From Exiguobacterium aurantiacum (GTDB lineage: Bacteria; Bacillota; Bacilli; Exiguobacteriales; Exiguobacteriaceae), in the NCBI RefSeq assembly GCF_001766415.1, contig NZ_MKXO01000012.1:1-44003 (forward strand): a stretch of 44,003 bases of DNA, written 5' to 3'. Both the position numbers and the translations under genes were made by a program. This document shows, piece by piece, positions 18,733 to 28,839 of this stretch. The first letter of the stretch is position 1. Each line of letters opens with the position of its first letter. The notes under the pieces are model-generated. The model did no database searches. It was not told the origin of the DNA and saw only the letters and a list, made by a program, of their open reading frames with translations.

Positions 18733-20144
18733 AATCCCTTCTCCTTCGCTTCATCCCAAAGCCGATCCATCTGTTCGAGCGTCATGTCGCTGAGCGATCC
18801 GTTCGCTTCGATATATTCAAATCGTCTCTTGAATTTTTGATTGGTCCGTTCAAGTGCTTGTTCCGCGTTCAATCCGAAATAACGGGCTACGTTGACGACT
18901 GAGAACAGTACGTCCCCTAGTTCTTGTTCGTCTTCGGGACGGTCTCGCCACTCTTGTAACTCTTCTTCGAGCTTCTCGAACGCTCTGGTTACGTCATCCC
19001 ACTCGAACCCGACTTGAGCCGCTTTCTTTTGGAGTTGCTCAGCACGCATTAACCCCGGTTGGGTCATGAGCACACCATCGAGCTGCGAATGTTTATTTTC
19101 CCCTTTTTCGTCTTGCTTAATCGCATTCCAGTTCGAAACCACGTCGTCGGCGTCTGCGACCGTCACGTCACCGAAGACGTGCGGATGGCGACGGACCATT
19201 TTCGTACTGATCGCGCCGATTACGTCACGAATGTCAAAGTACCCTTCGTCGGCCCCGATTTGCGCATGAAGCATGACTTGGAGCAATACGTCTCCGAGTT
19301 CTTCGATCATCGCATCATCGTCCTCTTCGTCGATCGCCTCGATTAACTCATACGCCTCTTCGAGTAAATATTTCCGCAGTGATGCGTGCGTCTGTTTTCG
19401 GTCCCACGGGCAGCCGTTCGGACCGCGGAGTGTCGCGATGATGTCTGTCAACGTCGCAAACTCCCGCGCGAGGTGCGTCTCGTCAGTGAGTGGCGGGACA
19501 TAGAGCGTCGTCAAATTGTCGACTTCAGCGACTCGATCCATCTCGTAGAGCGGAACTTCGGAAATTCGCTCTCGTTTCGTTCCGGCCGCCGTGACGAGCT
19601 TGACAAGATGCTCGTCCGGATAACGTTCCATCAATTGTACTTTCACATCCCCGGCCACAAACCCGTCGTACACTTGACCGATTAACACGTGCTGTGTGAC
19701 TTGGAGCCATTCAACGTCGAGTGCGGTCGCATCGAGCAGTTGAAATCCATTGATCGGATCAATCTGGAGCGCCTGAAACATGGCGTCCAAAAAGCTCTGT
19801 CCGCCGAGGAACGTCACGTCCGCCCCTTGTTCGACGAGCAGTTCGACCGTCCGCTCGGCGACGAACGGATGGCCCGGGACCGCATATGTGATCGCCAGTT
19901 CGTCGCTCTTGTCGAGCAACGTCTCAACGATTTGTTTATAGACGGCCTCAAACGTATCGTTTGATTCGTAAATGTGGTCAAACGATTCAAAATGAACCCC
20001 TTCCGCCTCGAGCTCTTTGACGACCGGATGTTCTTTCGTGCGCAACCAAACGAGCGGTTGCTGTTTCAAATGACGATATACCCCGAGCGGAAGTTGCTCG
20101 AGTTCGCCGGAGCCGAGTCCGACGACGGTAATTCCATAACTCAT
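18729..20144 (-). CDS. yabN: Tetrapyrrole methylase / MazG-like nucleotide pyrophosphohydrolase fusion
   Basis: A 471-residue two-domain protein. The N-terminal half (about 1-220, VVGLGSGELEQLPLG) has the SAM-dependent tetrapyrrole methylase fold. The C-terminal half is an all-alpha MazG NTP pyrophosphohydrolase with LEEAYELIEAIDEEDDD and EELGDVLLQV as the metal-binding motif. This is the YabN architecture, and MazG domains clear aberrant NTPs. The substrate of the methylase half is unknown. ATG 20144 has AAAAGGAGA at 6 nt and follows the yabM stop by one base; the frame is open to 20165 but without support. Confidence 0.93.
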   Translation of the reverse strand: MSYGITVVGLGSGELEQLPLGVYRHLKQQPLVWLRTKEHPVVKELEAEGVHFESFDHIYESNDTFEAVYKQIVETLLDKSDELAITYAVPGHPFVAERTVELLVEQGADVTFLGGQSFLDAMFQALQIDPINGFQLLDATALDVEWLQVTQHVLIGQVYDGFVAGDVKVQLMERYPDEHLVKLVTAAGTKRERISEVPLYEMDRVAEVDNLTTLYVPPLTDETHLAREFATLTDIIATLRGPNGCPWDRKQTHASLRKYLLEEAYELIEAIDEEDDDAMIEELGDVLLQVMLHAQIGADEGYFDIRDVIGAISTKMVRRHPHVFGDVTVADADDVVSNWNAIKQDEKGENKHSQLDGVLMTQPGLMRAEQLQKKAAQVGFEWDDVTRAFEKLEEELQEWRDRPEDEQELGDVLFSVVNVARYFGLNAEQALERTNQKFKRRFEYIEANGSLSDMTLEQMDRLWDEAKEKGL

Positions 20145-20145
20145 A

Positions 20146-21693
20146 TTAGGTCTCCTTTTTATCAATCAAATTGATGAGTCGATTTCCAAACGGAATCATC
20201 TCCCATTCTTCGATCGTCAGCACCTGTTCCCTGACCGCTCGCCAGACGTACAAAGCGCCGCCGCACAACACCATCAAACCGAGCCAACCGAGTGCGTTGA
20301 CGCGGTTATATAGTGACTCAGACGCTAACGCGTTCAAACCGATCAAGACGATCCCCATAGGTAGGACGGTCTTTAAGAGCAGTCCGTAATGGTGCAACCG
20401 AAACGTACCGAGCGGAATGTTCTGGTCGAGCCGATTAAAATTAAAGGCCGCCATCGCTAAAAATGCGAGCGATGTACCGACTGCCGCCCCGTCAATCCCA
20501 TAACGTGGAACGAGCAGCAAATTGATCGCAAACTTTACAATCATGGCAAACAGCATACCAAAGGCGGCCGTCCGCTCTTTGTCGATAGCTTGAAGGCACG
20601 TCATACTCGCGACCGCGAGCGAGGCCGCGAACGTACTCGTCGATAACAATACAAGCGCTCTTGTACCGTCAGCATTTTCAAACAACGCGACGTTCAAAGG
20701 CCACATGACGCCCATCAGTCCGATCGTTGCAGCCGCAGCGACCGTGGTCGTCACTCGAATCATCGAACTGAGGCCCGTTGCCGTCGCCGTGAGTCGCCCG
20801 GCCCGGTAATGGCGGACTAAGTTCGGCACGTTCGCCATCCCGAGTGCCGTGGTGAAGAGAATCGCAAACTGCACGAGCGGATAGCCACGGTCGAACACGC
20901 CTTTACTCACTTTGGCCGAATAATCGCCGCCCATCAAATTGACAATCGTGAATGAATCGACGAGTTGCATCCAAAGAATACCGAGCGACGCAAATCCGAC
21001 CGCAAGCCCGCTCGTCAAGAGAACACGCAGTACGGCGCGCAGTGTTGTGGCACGGACCGCGACGATTCGGAACCCTTTCGCCCAAATCGACAAGACGACG
21101 ACGGCGACACTCCCACCGACTAACGTCGCCGCATAGGCATAGCGACTGAGTTCATATGCGTCACGCCCAAAGTGGACACCGACGAGCAGTGAGACGAGCA
21201 ACACCGCGACCCGAATCAAGTTTTCAAGCACTTGCGACAGCGCACTCGGTCGCAAGTCATCAATTGATTGAAATGACCCGCGCAGTACCGCAAGCGCAGG
21301 CATCAACAAGTAGCTGAGACTGATGACCCGGAGCGTCGTCGCCAGTTCGGGGTCACCGAGCAAGCGCGCGATGACAGGCGCAAGCGCGAACATCGCGACC
21401 ACGAGGCCGACAGCGAGGCCGAGGAGCGCATAAAAACTGCCCCACAGGACTTCTAACTTCTGTCTTGGACCTTGTGCCCCAACCCCGATTTTGGCAATCA
21501 CGACCGGCATCGCGTAAATTCCGAGCGAGGCGACGATCGCCGCAAACGGATATACCGTCTGGTAAGCGTATAACCCAAAATCACCGGCAATGTTCTGATA
21601 CGGGACCCGATAGGCAAAACTAATAAATTTTGAAATGTATCCTGCGAGCGCAAATAAGACGACACCTGTCGCAAACTTACTTGGCGTCCGCAT
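20146..21693 (-). CDS. yabM: MOP-superfamily flippase YabM (polysaccharide/lipid II flippase-like)
   Basis: A 515-residue polytopic protein with about 14 predicted helices, of the MVF/PST branch of the MOP exporter superfamily (SpoVB, YabM, MurJ/Amj-type relatives). It starts in ATGVVLFALAGYISK with YRVPYQN, characteristic of the SpoVB/YabM group. Such proteins flip undecaprenyl-linked wall precursors, but the substrate here is not established. The start overlaps the mfd end by 17 nt. B. subtilis has spoVT between mfd and yabM; it is absent here. The ribosome-binding site is weak, in keeping with coupling to mfd. Confidence 0.88.
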   Translation of the reverse strand: MRTPSKFATGVVLFALAGYISKFISFAYRVPYQNIAGDFGLYAYQTVYPFAAIVASLGIYAMPVVIAKIGVGAQGPRQKLEVLWGSFYALLGLAVGLVVAMFALAPVIARLLGDPELATTLRVISLSYLLMPALAVLRGSFQSIDDLRPSALSQVLENLIRVAVLLVSLLVGVHFGRDAYELSRYAYAATLVGGSVAVVVLSIWAKGFRIVAVRATTLRAVLRVLLTSGLAVGFASLGILWMQLVDSFTIVNLMGGDYSAKVSKGVFDRGYPLVQFAILFTTALGMANVPNLVRHYRAGRLTATATGLSSMIRVTTTVAAAATIGLMGVMWPLNVALFENADGTRALVLLSTSTFAASLAVASMTCLQAIDKERTAAFGMLFAMIVKFAINLLLVPRYGIDGAAVGTSLAFLAMAAFNFNRLDQNIPLGTFRLHHYGLLLKTVLPMGIVLIGLNALASESLYNRVNALGWLGLMVLCGGALYVWRAVREQVLTIEEWEMIPFGNRLINLIDKKET

Positions 21694-24600
21694 GGACCAC
21701 CAACCGCTTCACGAGTTCCTCAAGGACCGTGTCGGCATCGTTCAACAGCTCGACAACTGGCATACGTCCGCTGAGTGACAGCTTGAGCGCCCCGTTGTCT
21801 TGCCCGACTCCGAGTTTTCGTCCGAGCGGCATCGTCCATTCCATGAACGACGGCACATCGAGTGCCGTCGTCGATTCCATCGATAACACGATGTCGATCC
21901 GCTCTGGTGACTGTTTGATCCGTGTCACTTTCGCCAGCTCCCCGTAAATGCGCAGACGCGTCAGTTGGATGAGCAACGCGACCGGTTCCGGGAATTCTCC
22001 GAACCGTTCGATCAACTCGTCTTGAAGCGCGAACAGTGCTTCTGGTGTATCGACATATTTGAACCGCTTATACATCTCGATCTTCAGTTCGCTGTCCGAC
22101 AAGTAATCGTCCGGAATGTAGGCATCCGCTTGGAACGTGACTTCCGGTTTGAAGACGACTTGTTTCACTTGACCGCGCATGCGGTCTTTCCGCTCTTCGA
22201 TCGCTTCTGACAACATCTGTGAATACAGATCGAACCCGACCGAGTCGATGAACCCGGACTGTTGGGCACCGAGCAGGTTGCCGGCCCCGCGAATCGATAA
22301 GTCACGCATCGCGATCTTAAACCCGCTGCCGAGCTCGGTGAACTCTTTGATCGCTTGGAGGCGGCTCTCCGCAACTTCGGTCAACCGCTTGTCTTTCCGA
22401 TACGTGAAGTACGCATACGCGATCCGGTTCGATCGGCCGACGCGTCCTCGGAGCTGATACAGCTGCGACAGCCCCATCTTATCGGCGTCGTGCACGATGA
22501 GCGTGTTCACGTTCGGGATGTCGATGCCGGTCTCGATAATCGTCGTCGAGACGAGGACGTCGGCTTCTCCTTCAAGAAAACTGATGAGCTGACTTTCAAG
22601 CTCGGTCTCGGTCATCCGGCCGTGCGCCGTCGCGATACGGGCATCCGGCAACAGCGCCCGAATCTCTTCGGCTTTCCGCTCGATCCCTTCGACTCGGTTA
22701 TATAAGAAGAACGCTTGGCCGCCACGGGCGAGCTCGCGCTCGAGCGCTTCTCGCAACACGATGCCGTCGTATTCCATGACGTACGTCTGAACCGGATAAC
22801 GGTTCTCCGGCGGTGTCTCGAGGACAGATAAATCACGGATTCCGATCATCGACATATGAAGCGTCCGCGGAATCGGTGTCGCCGTCAGCGTCAAGACGTC
22901 GATGTTCGTCTTCAGCTGTTTCAGGCGCTCTTTATGCTTGACCCCGAACCGCTGTTCTTCATCGATGATGACGAGGCCGAGATCGGCGAACGTCACGTCT
23001 TTCGACAGCACGCGGTGCGTCCCGACGACGACGTCGATCGTTCCCTCTTTCAGTCCTTTTTTCGTCGCCGCCAGCTCACTCTTCGAACGGAAACGGCTCA
23101 TGACCGAGACGTTGATCGGGAATTCACTGAACCGTTCGAGCATCGTCTCATAATGTTGCTGCGCGAGCACCGTTGTCGGAACGAGGAACGCGACTTGTTT
23201 GCCCGCGAGCACCGACTTGAACGCCGCCCGGATCGCGACTTCGGTCTTGCCATATCCGACGTCGCCGCAAAGCAGGCGATCCATCGGGCGTGACCGTTCC
23301 ATATCTGTCTTGATCTCGGCAATCGATCGAACTTGGTCTTCCGTCTCGGCGTACGGGAAGGTCGATTCGAACTGGCTCATCTCGTCATCGTCCGCCGGGA
23401 AGGCGAAGCCGACCGATGCCTCTCGGGCCGCATAAAGTTTGATCAACTCGTCGGCAATGTCTTCGACCGACTTGGCGACTTTTGATTTGACCTTCTTCCA
23501 TTCCGTCCCACCGAGTTTATAAATCTTCGGCTCTTTCCCTTCGGCCCCGACGTACTTTTGGACGAGGTCGATTTGATCGACCGGCACGTAAAGCGCGTCA
23601 TCCCCGGCGTACACGAGATGGAGGTAATCTTGATGGATCCCGCCGACTTCGATTGTTTTGATCCCTAAGTATTTCCCGATCCCGTGATGGATATGAACGA
23701 CATGATCATTCGGCTTCAGCTCTTGATAACTCTTGATTCGTTCGGCGTTCGTCAAATTCTTCGTCTGCCGTTTCCGTTTCGTGACCCGCTTGAACAGCTC
23801 CGTTTCCGAGACGACGACGAGGCGGCTCGTCGATAACTCGAACCCGCCTTCGACCTGTCCGATCATGACGTGGACATGGCGTGGCAACAGCTCCCCGTCA
23901 ACATTCGTGAACGTGGACGGGATACCGTAGTCTTCAAGGAGCGCCACGACTTTGTCTGCCCGCATTTGATCCCCGGCGAGGAAAACGATCCGGTGATCAC
24001 TTTGTTGCCACCGCTCGACCTCTTGCTTCAACAAGTGCATCTGTCCGTGGAAGGCAGGGAGCGGGCGGCAACTGAGATGGACCGTATTCGTCTCCGGGAT
24101 CCCCGAACGCCGTGATGGCAGCAGCGAGAACGCAACTTGTTTCAAGCTTCGGAACACTTTGTGCATCGGCACGGCGAGGGTATAGTTGCTGACCGACTCC
24201 CCGCGTTCGATCAGTGACGAGAACCATTCGGCCTCTTCACGGTCTTGCACGTCCGCCGCGTCCTCGATACGTGCCACTTCGTCCAACATGAGGACCGAAT
24301 CAGCACCCACATAGTCAAGCAGCGTCGACGTATAAAGTAGCGGCGTGTACTTCCCGAGCTTCTCCGGTACATCACCGCGCCCGAACTGCTCGATGTCGCG
24401 GGCGATACCTGATTCAAGCGCTTGTCGAATCGTCTCGGTTTCAATCAGCTCGAGCGTCCGGTCGTATTGCCGTTCGAGCGCTTGTCCGGCTTTCTTCAAC
24501 TGTTCGACCGATGCGACGAACTCGGTCGCCGGCGTGATGACCGCTTCCGAAACGACACCTAACGACCGTTGCGTCTCCGCATCGAACGTGAAGACGGAAT

Positions 24601-25204
24601 CGACTTCCGTGTCGAACAAATCAATTCGATACGGTCTCGCTTCCGTGAGCGGATAGACGTCAAGAATGCTGCCGCGGACCGAAAACTCACCCGGTGCCGT
24701 CACCGTGGCCGTCCGCTCGTAACCAAGTTCAATCAGTGTTGAGGCAAACGGCTTTAAATCAAGCTCTTGCCCTGGTTTGATCGTCCGATGACTCGCCAGC
24801 CAATCGGTCGGACTCGGCACGAAACGACGCAAGCCACCGAGCGGGACGACAAGGACGCCTCCCTCTTCGGTCAGGAGACGTGTTCTGGCTTCGATTCGCG
24901 CGGCGAGGAGCTCGGGACTGGATGTGAGCGACAGTTCACCGGCGAGCGTCTCGTCAATCGGATAGAGCAACGTCTTGCTCGGTCCGACAAGCGGCTCAAG
25001 CTGGTCGAACATCTTTTGGGCTTGGTACATGTTATGGGTGACGACAACGAGACGGCGTGTCGACTGTTTCGCCAAACCGGCCAAAACGAGCGCTTTGGCA
25101 CTTGTCGTCAACCCCGTGACGAGTTGACGGTCGACTTTAGGCAACCGGTCTCGAATCACGTTCGTCTCCGGCAGTGTCACCATAAATCTCTCTAAAGCGT
25201 TCAT
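21677..25204 (-). CDS. mfd: Transcription-repair coupling factor Mfd
   Basis: Removes RNA polymerase stalled at DNA lesions and recruits UvrA. The 1,175-residue length matches the family. The order is: UvrB-homology region in the N-terminal third, an RNA polymerase-interacting domain (KPNDHVVHIHHGIGKYLG) and a RecG-like helicase with GDVGYGKTEVA (Walker A), DEEQRFG and GRVGRS (motif VI). A C-terminal TRCF domain follows. ATG 25204 has GGAGG at 7 nt. It is the first gene of an operon with yabM, yabN and rqcP, after the pth terminator. The B. subtilis gene fin, between pth and mfd there, is missing. Confidence 0.97.
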   Translation of the reverse strand: MNALERFMVTLPETNVIRDRLPKVDRQLVTGLTTSAKALVLAGLAKQSTRRLVVVTHNMYQAQKMFDQLEPLVGPSKTLLYPIDETLAGELSLTSSPELLAARIEARTRLLTEEGGVLVVPLGGLRRFVPSPTDWLASHRTIKPGQELDLKPFASTLIELGYERTATVTAPGEFSVRGSILDVYPLTEARPYRIDLFDTEVDSVFTFDAETQRSLGVVSEAVITPATEFVASVEQLKKAGQALERQYDRTLELIETETIRQALESGIARDIEQFGRGDVPEKLGKYTPLLYTSTLLDYVGADSVLMLDEVARIEDAADVQDREEAEWFSSLIERGESVSNYTLAVPMHKVFRSLKQVAFSLLPSRRSGIPETNTVHLSCRPLPAFHGQMHLLKQEVERWQQSDHRIVFLAGDQMRADKVVALLEDYGIPSTFTNVDGELLPRHVHVMIGQVEGGFELSTSRLVVVSETELFKRVTKRKRQTKNLTNAERIKSYQELKPNDHVVHIHHGIGKYLGIKTIEVGGIHQDYLHLVYAGDDALYVPVDQIDLVQKYVGAEGKEPKIYKLGGTEWKKVKSKVAKSVEDIADELIKLYAAREASVGFAFPADDDEMSQFESTFPYAETEDQVRSIAEIKTDMERSRPMDRLLCGDVGYGKTEVAIRAAFKSVLAGKQVAFLVPTTVLAQQHYETMLERFSEFPINVSVMSRFRSKSELAATKKGLKEGTIDVVVGTHRVLSKDVTFADLGLVIIDEEQRFGVKHKERLKQLKTNIDVLTLTATPIPRTLHMSMIGIRDLSVLETPPENRYPVQTYVMEYDGIVLREALERELARGGQAFFLYNRVEGIERKAEEIRALLPDARIATAHGRMTETELESQLISFLEGEADVLVSTTIIETGIDIPNVNTLIVHDADKMGLSQLYQLRGRVGRSNRIAYAYFTYRKDKRLTEVAESRLQAIKEFTELGSGFKIAMRDLSIRGAGNLLGAQQSGFIDSVGFDLYSQMLSEAIEERKDRMRGQVKQVVFKPEVTFQADAYIPDDYLSDSELKIEMYKRFKYVDTPEALFALQDELIERFGEFPEPVALLIQLTRLRIYGELAKVTRIKQSPERIDIVLSMESTTALDVPSFMEWTMPLGRKLGVGQDNGALKLSLSGRMPVVELLNDADTVLEELVKRLVVHADAK

Positions 25205-25227
25205 TTGTTTTCCTCCACCTTATACGA

Positions 25228-25252
25228 CAAAAAAGGGTGCTGTGACCCTTTA
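25228..25252 (-). terminator. pth terminator
   Basis: A 7-bp stem AAAGGGT/ACCCTTT (25232-25238 with 25245-25251) with a 6-nt loop and a T-run on the minus strand. The pth stop codon (25250-25252) overlaps the stem, so translation to the end may affect folding. Confidence 0.7.
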
Positions 25253-25807
25253 GTTATATCGATTCATGAGCGCGACCCAGTCCGTGTCCACAAAATCTGT
25301 TGCGGCGGCCACGGCTTGGTCGAGCGTATCGTTCAATTCGGACATATCTTCTTTTCGATAACTCATCAGTACCCAATCAACAACTTTGATCGGGTGCGGC
25401 GGACGTCCAACGCCAAGCTTAAGCCGTTTAAAATCCATCGTCCCTAGATGCTGAATCAATGACTTGATGCCATTATGTCCACCGGCACTCCCTTTCGGAC
25501 GCAGGCGGAGTTTGCCTGGGACCATGTCTAAATCATCATAGATGACGAGTAAATCGTCGATATCGATTTTATAGTAATCGAGAATCGGACGGACCGCTTC
25601 ACCTGATAGATTCATGTACGTGAGCGGTTTGACGAGGACGACCCGCTCTCCATTGATTCTTCCCGTTCCAATGACTGCTTTAAACTTGGCTTCGTCAAGC
25701 GTGATCCCGTGCTTGTCCGCTAACCGATCAATTGCTAAAAACCCGATATTATGACGGGTCATTCCATATTTCTTGCCCGGATTCCCGAGACCGACGATAC
25801 ATTTCAT
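25250..25807 (-). CDS. pth: Peptidyl-tRNA hydrolase
   Basis: Cleaves peptidyl-tRNAs released from stalled ribosomes. The 185-residue protein has the family motifs VGLGNPG (5-11) and TRHNIGF with catalytic His19, followed by KPLTYMNLSG and YDDLDMVPG. This is B. subtilis spoVC. Two adjacent ATGs exist; the second (25807) lies 6 nt after AGGAGG and is preferred. The frame extends back to a TTG at 25825 without a ribosome-binding site. The ctc gene (general stress L25) that separates prs and pth in Bacillus is absent. Confidence 0.95.
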   Translation of the reverse strand: MKCIVGLGNPGKKYGMTRHNIGFLAIDRLADKHGITLDEAKFKAVIGTGRINGERVVLVKPLTYMNLSGEAVRPILDYYKIDIDDLLVIYDDLDMVPGKLRLRPKGSAGGHNGIKSLIQHLGTMDFKRLKLGVGRPPHPIKVVDWVLMSYRKEDMSELNDTLDQAVAAATDFVDTDWVALMNRYN

Positions 25808-25823
25808 CATGTTCCTCCTGAAC

Positions 25824-25853
25824 AAAAAAGCCCAAAGGCGAACGCCTTCGGGC
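25824..25853 (-). terminator. prs terminator
   Basis: Stem GCCCGAAGGC/GCCTTTGGGC (25830-25839 with 25844-25853, one G-T pair) with a GTTC loop and six T on the minus strand, directly after prs. No separate pth promoter is apparent between it and pth, so some read-through is likely. Confidence 0.85.
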
Positions 25854-25862
25854 CTCGTTTTT

Positions 25863-26819
25863 TTAATCGAACAGCGTGCTCACCGATTTGTGCTCGTGGA
25901 CACGCATGATCGCTTCCCCAAGCAAACGGGCAACCGACATCTGCTTGATTTTGCTCGAGTACTCGCGACCAGTCAAATCGATCGTGTTAAGGACGACGAG
26001 TTCTTTGATTGACGAGTTGTCGATTCGCTCCATTGCCGGGCCAGACAGAACCGGGTGGGTACATGAAGCGTATACTTCTTTTGCTCCCGCTTGGACGATT
26101 GCGTCTGCTGCGAGTGTGATCGTACCGGCCGTGTCGATGATATCATCGATCAAGATGGCTGTTTTGCCTTCAACGCTGCCAACGATGTTCATGACTTCGG
26201 CCACGTTCGCTTCCGGGCGTCGTTTGTCGATGATGGCGATTGGTGCTTTCAAACGTTCTGCGAGCTTCCGCGCGCGCGTGACACCGCCGTGATCTGGTGA
26301 GACGACGACGATATCTTTTGCTTTGAACTCATCTGTCTCGAAATACGTCGAGATGAGCGGGACACCTAACAATTGGTCTACTGGAATATTGAAGAAACCT
26401 TGGATTTGAGCGGCGTGCAAGTCCATTGTGATGACGCGTGTCGCTCCGGCTACCGTAAGCAGATCGGCAACGAGTTTCGCTGTGATCGGCTCACGCGACC
26501 GTGCTTTACGGTCTTGGCGTGCGTAACCATAGTATGGGATGACGACGTTGATCGTGCGAACCGAGGCCCGTTTCAGCGCATCGATCATCACGAGCAATTC
26601 CATGAGCGTTTCATTCACTGGTGAGCTCGTCGATTGGATGATGTACACATCGTCGCCTCGGACGCTCTCCTCGATATTGATGTAAAGTTCTCCGTCGCTA
26701 AACCGCTTCACTTGGCAGTCGCTGAGTGGGACACCGATTTCTTTGGCAATTTCTTCAGCTAACGGGCGGTTCGAGTTTAAGCTAAATAGGCGAATTTCAC
26801 GTTCATATACAGTAGACAT
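25863..26819 (-). CDS. prs: Ribose-phosphate pyrophosphokinase
   Basis: Makes PRPP from ribose-5-phosphate and ATP for purine, pyrimidine, histidine and NAD synthesis. The 318-residue class I enzyme shows [29 protein letters not shown] (ATP loop), [13 protein letters not shown] and the PRPP-binding [10 protein letters not shown]. Length and sequence match B. subtilis Prs. A GGAGGAG ribosome-binding site precedes ATG 26819. It lies 45 bp after glmU, with no promoter or terminator seen between them, so the two probably share the glmU promoter. Confidence 0.98.
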   Translation of the reverse strand: MSTVYEREIRLFSLNSNRPLAEEIAKEIGVPLSDCQVKRFSDGELYINIEESVRGDDVYIIQSTSSPVNETLMELLVMIDALKRASVRTINVVIPYYGYARQDRKARSREPITAKLVADLLTVAGATRVITMDLHAAQIQGFFNIPVDQLLGVPLISTYFETDEFKAKDIVVVSPDHGGVTRARKLAERLKAPIAIIDKRRPEANVAEVMNIVGSVEGKTAILIDDIIDTAGTITLAADAIVQAGAKEVYASCTHPVLSGPAMERIDNSSIKELVVLNTIDLTGREYSSKIKQMSVARLLGEAIMRVHEHKSVSTLFD

Positions 26820-26864
26820 GTTTAGGATTCTCCTCCATCGTTTTCCATAGTAATAGGCAGCAAC

Positions 26865-28220
26865 TTAGCGTTTCGTGTAACCTTCTTTGTTCGTTTGACG
26901 CTCGCGCGCAATCGCGAGAGCTTCTTCAGGGACATCGTTTGTAATCGTTGAACCGGCAGCGACGATCGCACCTTTCCCGACTGTTACCGGGGCAATCAAG
27001 TTGACGTTACATCCGACAAACGCGTCTGCTTCAACGACCGTCTCAAACTTATTCTTACCATCATAGTTGACCGTGATCGATCCACATCCGAGATTGACAC
27101 GTTCACCGATCGAGGCATCTCCGATATAGCTGAGATGCGATGCTTTCGCACCGTCCCCGAACGTTGATTTTTTGATTTCCACGAAATTGCCGACGCGCGT
27201 ATTGGCGCCAAGGACTGCTTGTTGACGAAGGTGGGCGAACGGCCCAACTTGCGCATGACTTCCGACACGGCTATCACTGAGTACCGATTGACGAACGGTC
27301 GCACCGTCTTCAATCACACTGTTGCGGATGTCCGAGTTCGGTCCGATCACGCACTCCGAACCGATGACCGTCTTGCCAAGAATGACTGTCCCTGGGTAGA
27401 TGATCGTATCTGATCCGATGACGGCGTCCGGCGAAATGTATGTCGAGGCCGGGTCCATGAAGGTTACGCCTTCGCGCATAAGGCGTTCGTTCGTCCGCTT
27501 GCGCATGAGTGTTTCAGCCTGCGCGAGAGCGACACGATCGTTGACACCGATCGTCTCACCGAACGTCGGCGCGGTATGGGCCGCGACAACTTCGCCTGCT
27601 TCTTTCGCAATCGCGATGACGTCTGGCAAGTAATACTCACCTTGAACGTTATCGTTACCGACTTGTTTGAGGGCATCAAACAATAATTCGTTGTCAAACA
27701 CGTAAGTTCCCGTATTGATTTCAAGAATCGCTTGCTCTGCAGCAGAGGCGTCTTTATGTTCGACGACTTTCGTCACGTTACCGTCTTCTCCACGGATGAC
27801 ACGACCATAACCGGTCGCATCGTCAGCGATCGCCGTCAGTACCGTTACTTTCGCTTGCTGCGCCTCATGATGGGCAAGGAGCGCCTCCAACGTTTCCGCT
27901 GTGAGAAGTGGTGTGTCACCACAGACGACAAGCGTCGCACCTGATTTACCAGCGAGCTCAGCTTCTGCCATTTGAACCGCATGGCCCGTTCCAAGTTGCT
28001 GTTCTTGGACCGCGTACTCGACGCGCGAGCCTAGCGTCTCTTGTACCGCTTCAGCCCCGTGACCGACGATGACGATTTGACGACTGACTCCGATTTTGTC
28101 GAGTTGGTCGACGACATGTTCGACCATCGGTTTTCCGAGGACCGGATGAAGCACTTTATAGAGCTTAGACTTCATACGCGTCCCTTTACCTGCTGCCAAA
28201 ATGACTGCAAAACGATCCAT
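26865..28220 (-). CDS. glmU: Bifunctional UDP-GlcNAc pyrophosphorylase / glucosamine-1-phosphate acetyltransferase
   Basis: Performs the last two steps to UDP-GlcNAc, the precursor of peptidoglycan and teichoic acid linkage units. The N-terminal nucleotidyltransferase domain (about 1-228) begins with the signature [12 protein letters not shown] (7-18). The C-terminal half is a left-handed beta helix of hexapeptide repeats (about 250-440) with acetyl-CoA-binding LSYIGD and [14 protein letters not shown]. Its 451 residues are near the B. subtilis GlmU (456). It has its own promoter (28305-28333), which carries an inverted repeat in the spacer. Confidence 0.97.
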   Translation of the reverse strand: MDRFAVILAAGKGTRMKSKLYKVLHPVLGKPMVEHVVDQLDKIGVSRQIVIVGHGAEAVQETLGSRVEYAVQEQQLGTGHAVQMAEAELAGKSGATLVVCGDTPLLTAETLEALLAHHEAQQAKVTVLTAIADDATGYGRVIRGEDGNVTKVVEHKDASAAEQAILEINTGTYVFDNELLFDALKQVGNDNVQGEYYLPDVIAIAKEAGEVVAAHTAPTFGETIGVNDRVALAQAETLMRKRTNERLMREGVTFMDPASTYISPDAVIGSDTIIYPGTVILGKTVIGSECVIGPNSDIRNSVIEDGATVRQSVLSDSRVGSHAQVGPFAHLRQQAVLGANTRVGNFVEIKKSTFGDGAKASHLSYIGDASIGERVNLGCGSITVNYDGKNKFETVVEADAFVGCNVNLIAPVTVGKGAIVAAGSTITNDVPEEALAIARERQTNKEGYTKR

Positions 28221-28304
28221 TCTTGATTCGCCCCTATCTTAATCGACTGTTTTTATTCAATCGTTCGGTTTTTTCTATATTTAAATCCTGAATACACCGT
28301 TTCT

Positions 28305-28333
28305 ACTATATCGAAACCGTGACGCGGTTTCAA
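28305..28333 (-). promoter_or_regulatory. glmU-prs promoter with internal inverted repeat
   Basis: On the minus strand: -35 TTGAAA (28328-28333), 17-bp spacer, -10 TATAGT (28305-28310). A perfect 7-bp inverted repeat GAAACCG-5-CGGTTTC (28313-28331) fills the spacer and runs into the -35, an ideal place for a repressor. The leader to glmU is about 75 nt. Together with the spoVG terminator this accounts for the 183-bp gap 28221-28403. Confidence 0.75.
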
Positions 28334-28363
28334 CCGTTGTAACCATTCGTAACCAATCAAACG

Positions 28364-28395
28364 CAAAAAGGCAGCGGAAGGGTCCCCATCCGCTG
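28364..28395 (-). terminator. spoVG terminator
   Basis: A 7-bp stem CAGCGGA/TCCGCTG (28372-28378 with 28389-28395), with a further GGG/CCC pairing inside the loop, is followed by CTTTTTG on the minus strand. It starts 9 bp after the spoVG stop. Confidence 0.8.
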
Positions 28396-28403
28396 TCGAG
28401 TCA

Positions 28404-28703
28404 TTATTCGTTTATACCGTTGTATGATTCCTGTGCTTCGTAAGTGGAAACATCGACCGTGCCGTAGGCTTCGAGCACAGCCGCCTCGACTTTTTGGCGC
28501 ATATCTCCATTGATCGGGTGAGCGATGTCTCGGAAGATGCCTTCCGGCGTTCGTTTACTCGGCATCGCGACGAAGAGCCCGGTGCTTCCTTCGATGATTC
28601 GAAGGTCATGCACGACAAACTCTTGGTCGAGCGTGATTGAAGCGAGCGCCTTCATCCTACCTTCCGTCGTCACTTTGCGAATTTTTACGTCTGTGATCTG
28701 CAT
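28404..28703 (-). CDS. spoVG: SpoVG family RNA/DNA-binding regulator
   Basis: A 99-residue SpoVG protein ([19 protein letters not shown]..., with [11 protein letters not shown] and [12 protein letters not shown]). The family is widespread in non-sporulating Firmicutes and binds nucleic acid, affecting septation, virulence and wall genes. Its name comes from the stage V phenotype in B. subtilis. ATG 28703 aligns with the B. subtilis start and has AAAAGGGGA upstream; the open frame to 28772 would add 23 unrelated residues. It lies between purR and glmU as in Bacillus, but yabJ (ridA), usually between purR and spoVG, is missing. Confidence 0.94.
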   Translation of the reverse strand: MQITDVKIRKVTTEGRMKALASITLDQEFVVHDLRIIEGSTGLFVAMPSKRTPEGIFRDIAHPINGDMRQKVEAAVLEAYGTVDVSTYEAQESYNGINE

Positions 28704-28810
28704 GTTTCGCATCCCCTTTTCTTCGTTGTCTATGCCATGGTGTACTTTCACTAAAAGGTTAAAGTGATTCAAGCGAACCGATTGACTCCGTATGACTGAT
28801 ATACCCTCTC

Positions 28811-28839
28811 ATCATAAAACGAAATCAAATTTTTGCCAA
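28811..28839 (-). promoter_or_regulatory. spoVG promoter (sigma-A type)
   Basis: On the minus strand: -35 TTGGCA (28834-28839), 17-bp spacer, -10 TATGAT (28811-28816), just after the purR coding end. An 11-bp inverted repeat, TTAAAGTGATT at 28759-28769 and AATCACTTTAA at 28838-28848, brackets the promoter and start region. B. subtilis spoVG uses sigma-H; no clear sigma-H element was recognised here. Confidence 0.65.

Noticed and set aside
20903-21149. Short overlapping frames opposite yabM
   Set aside because: They are GC-skew shadows of the coding strand, without ribosome-binding sites or recognisable motifs.
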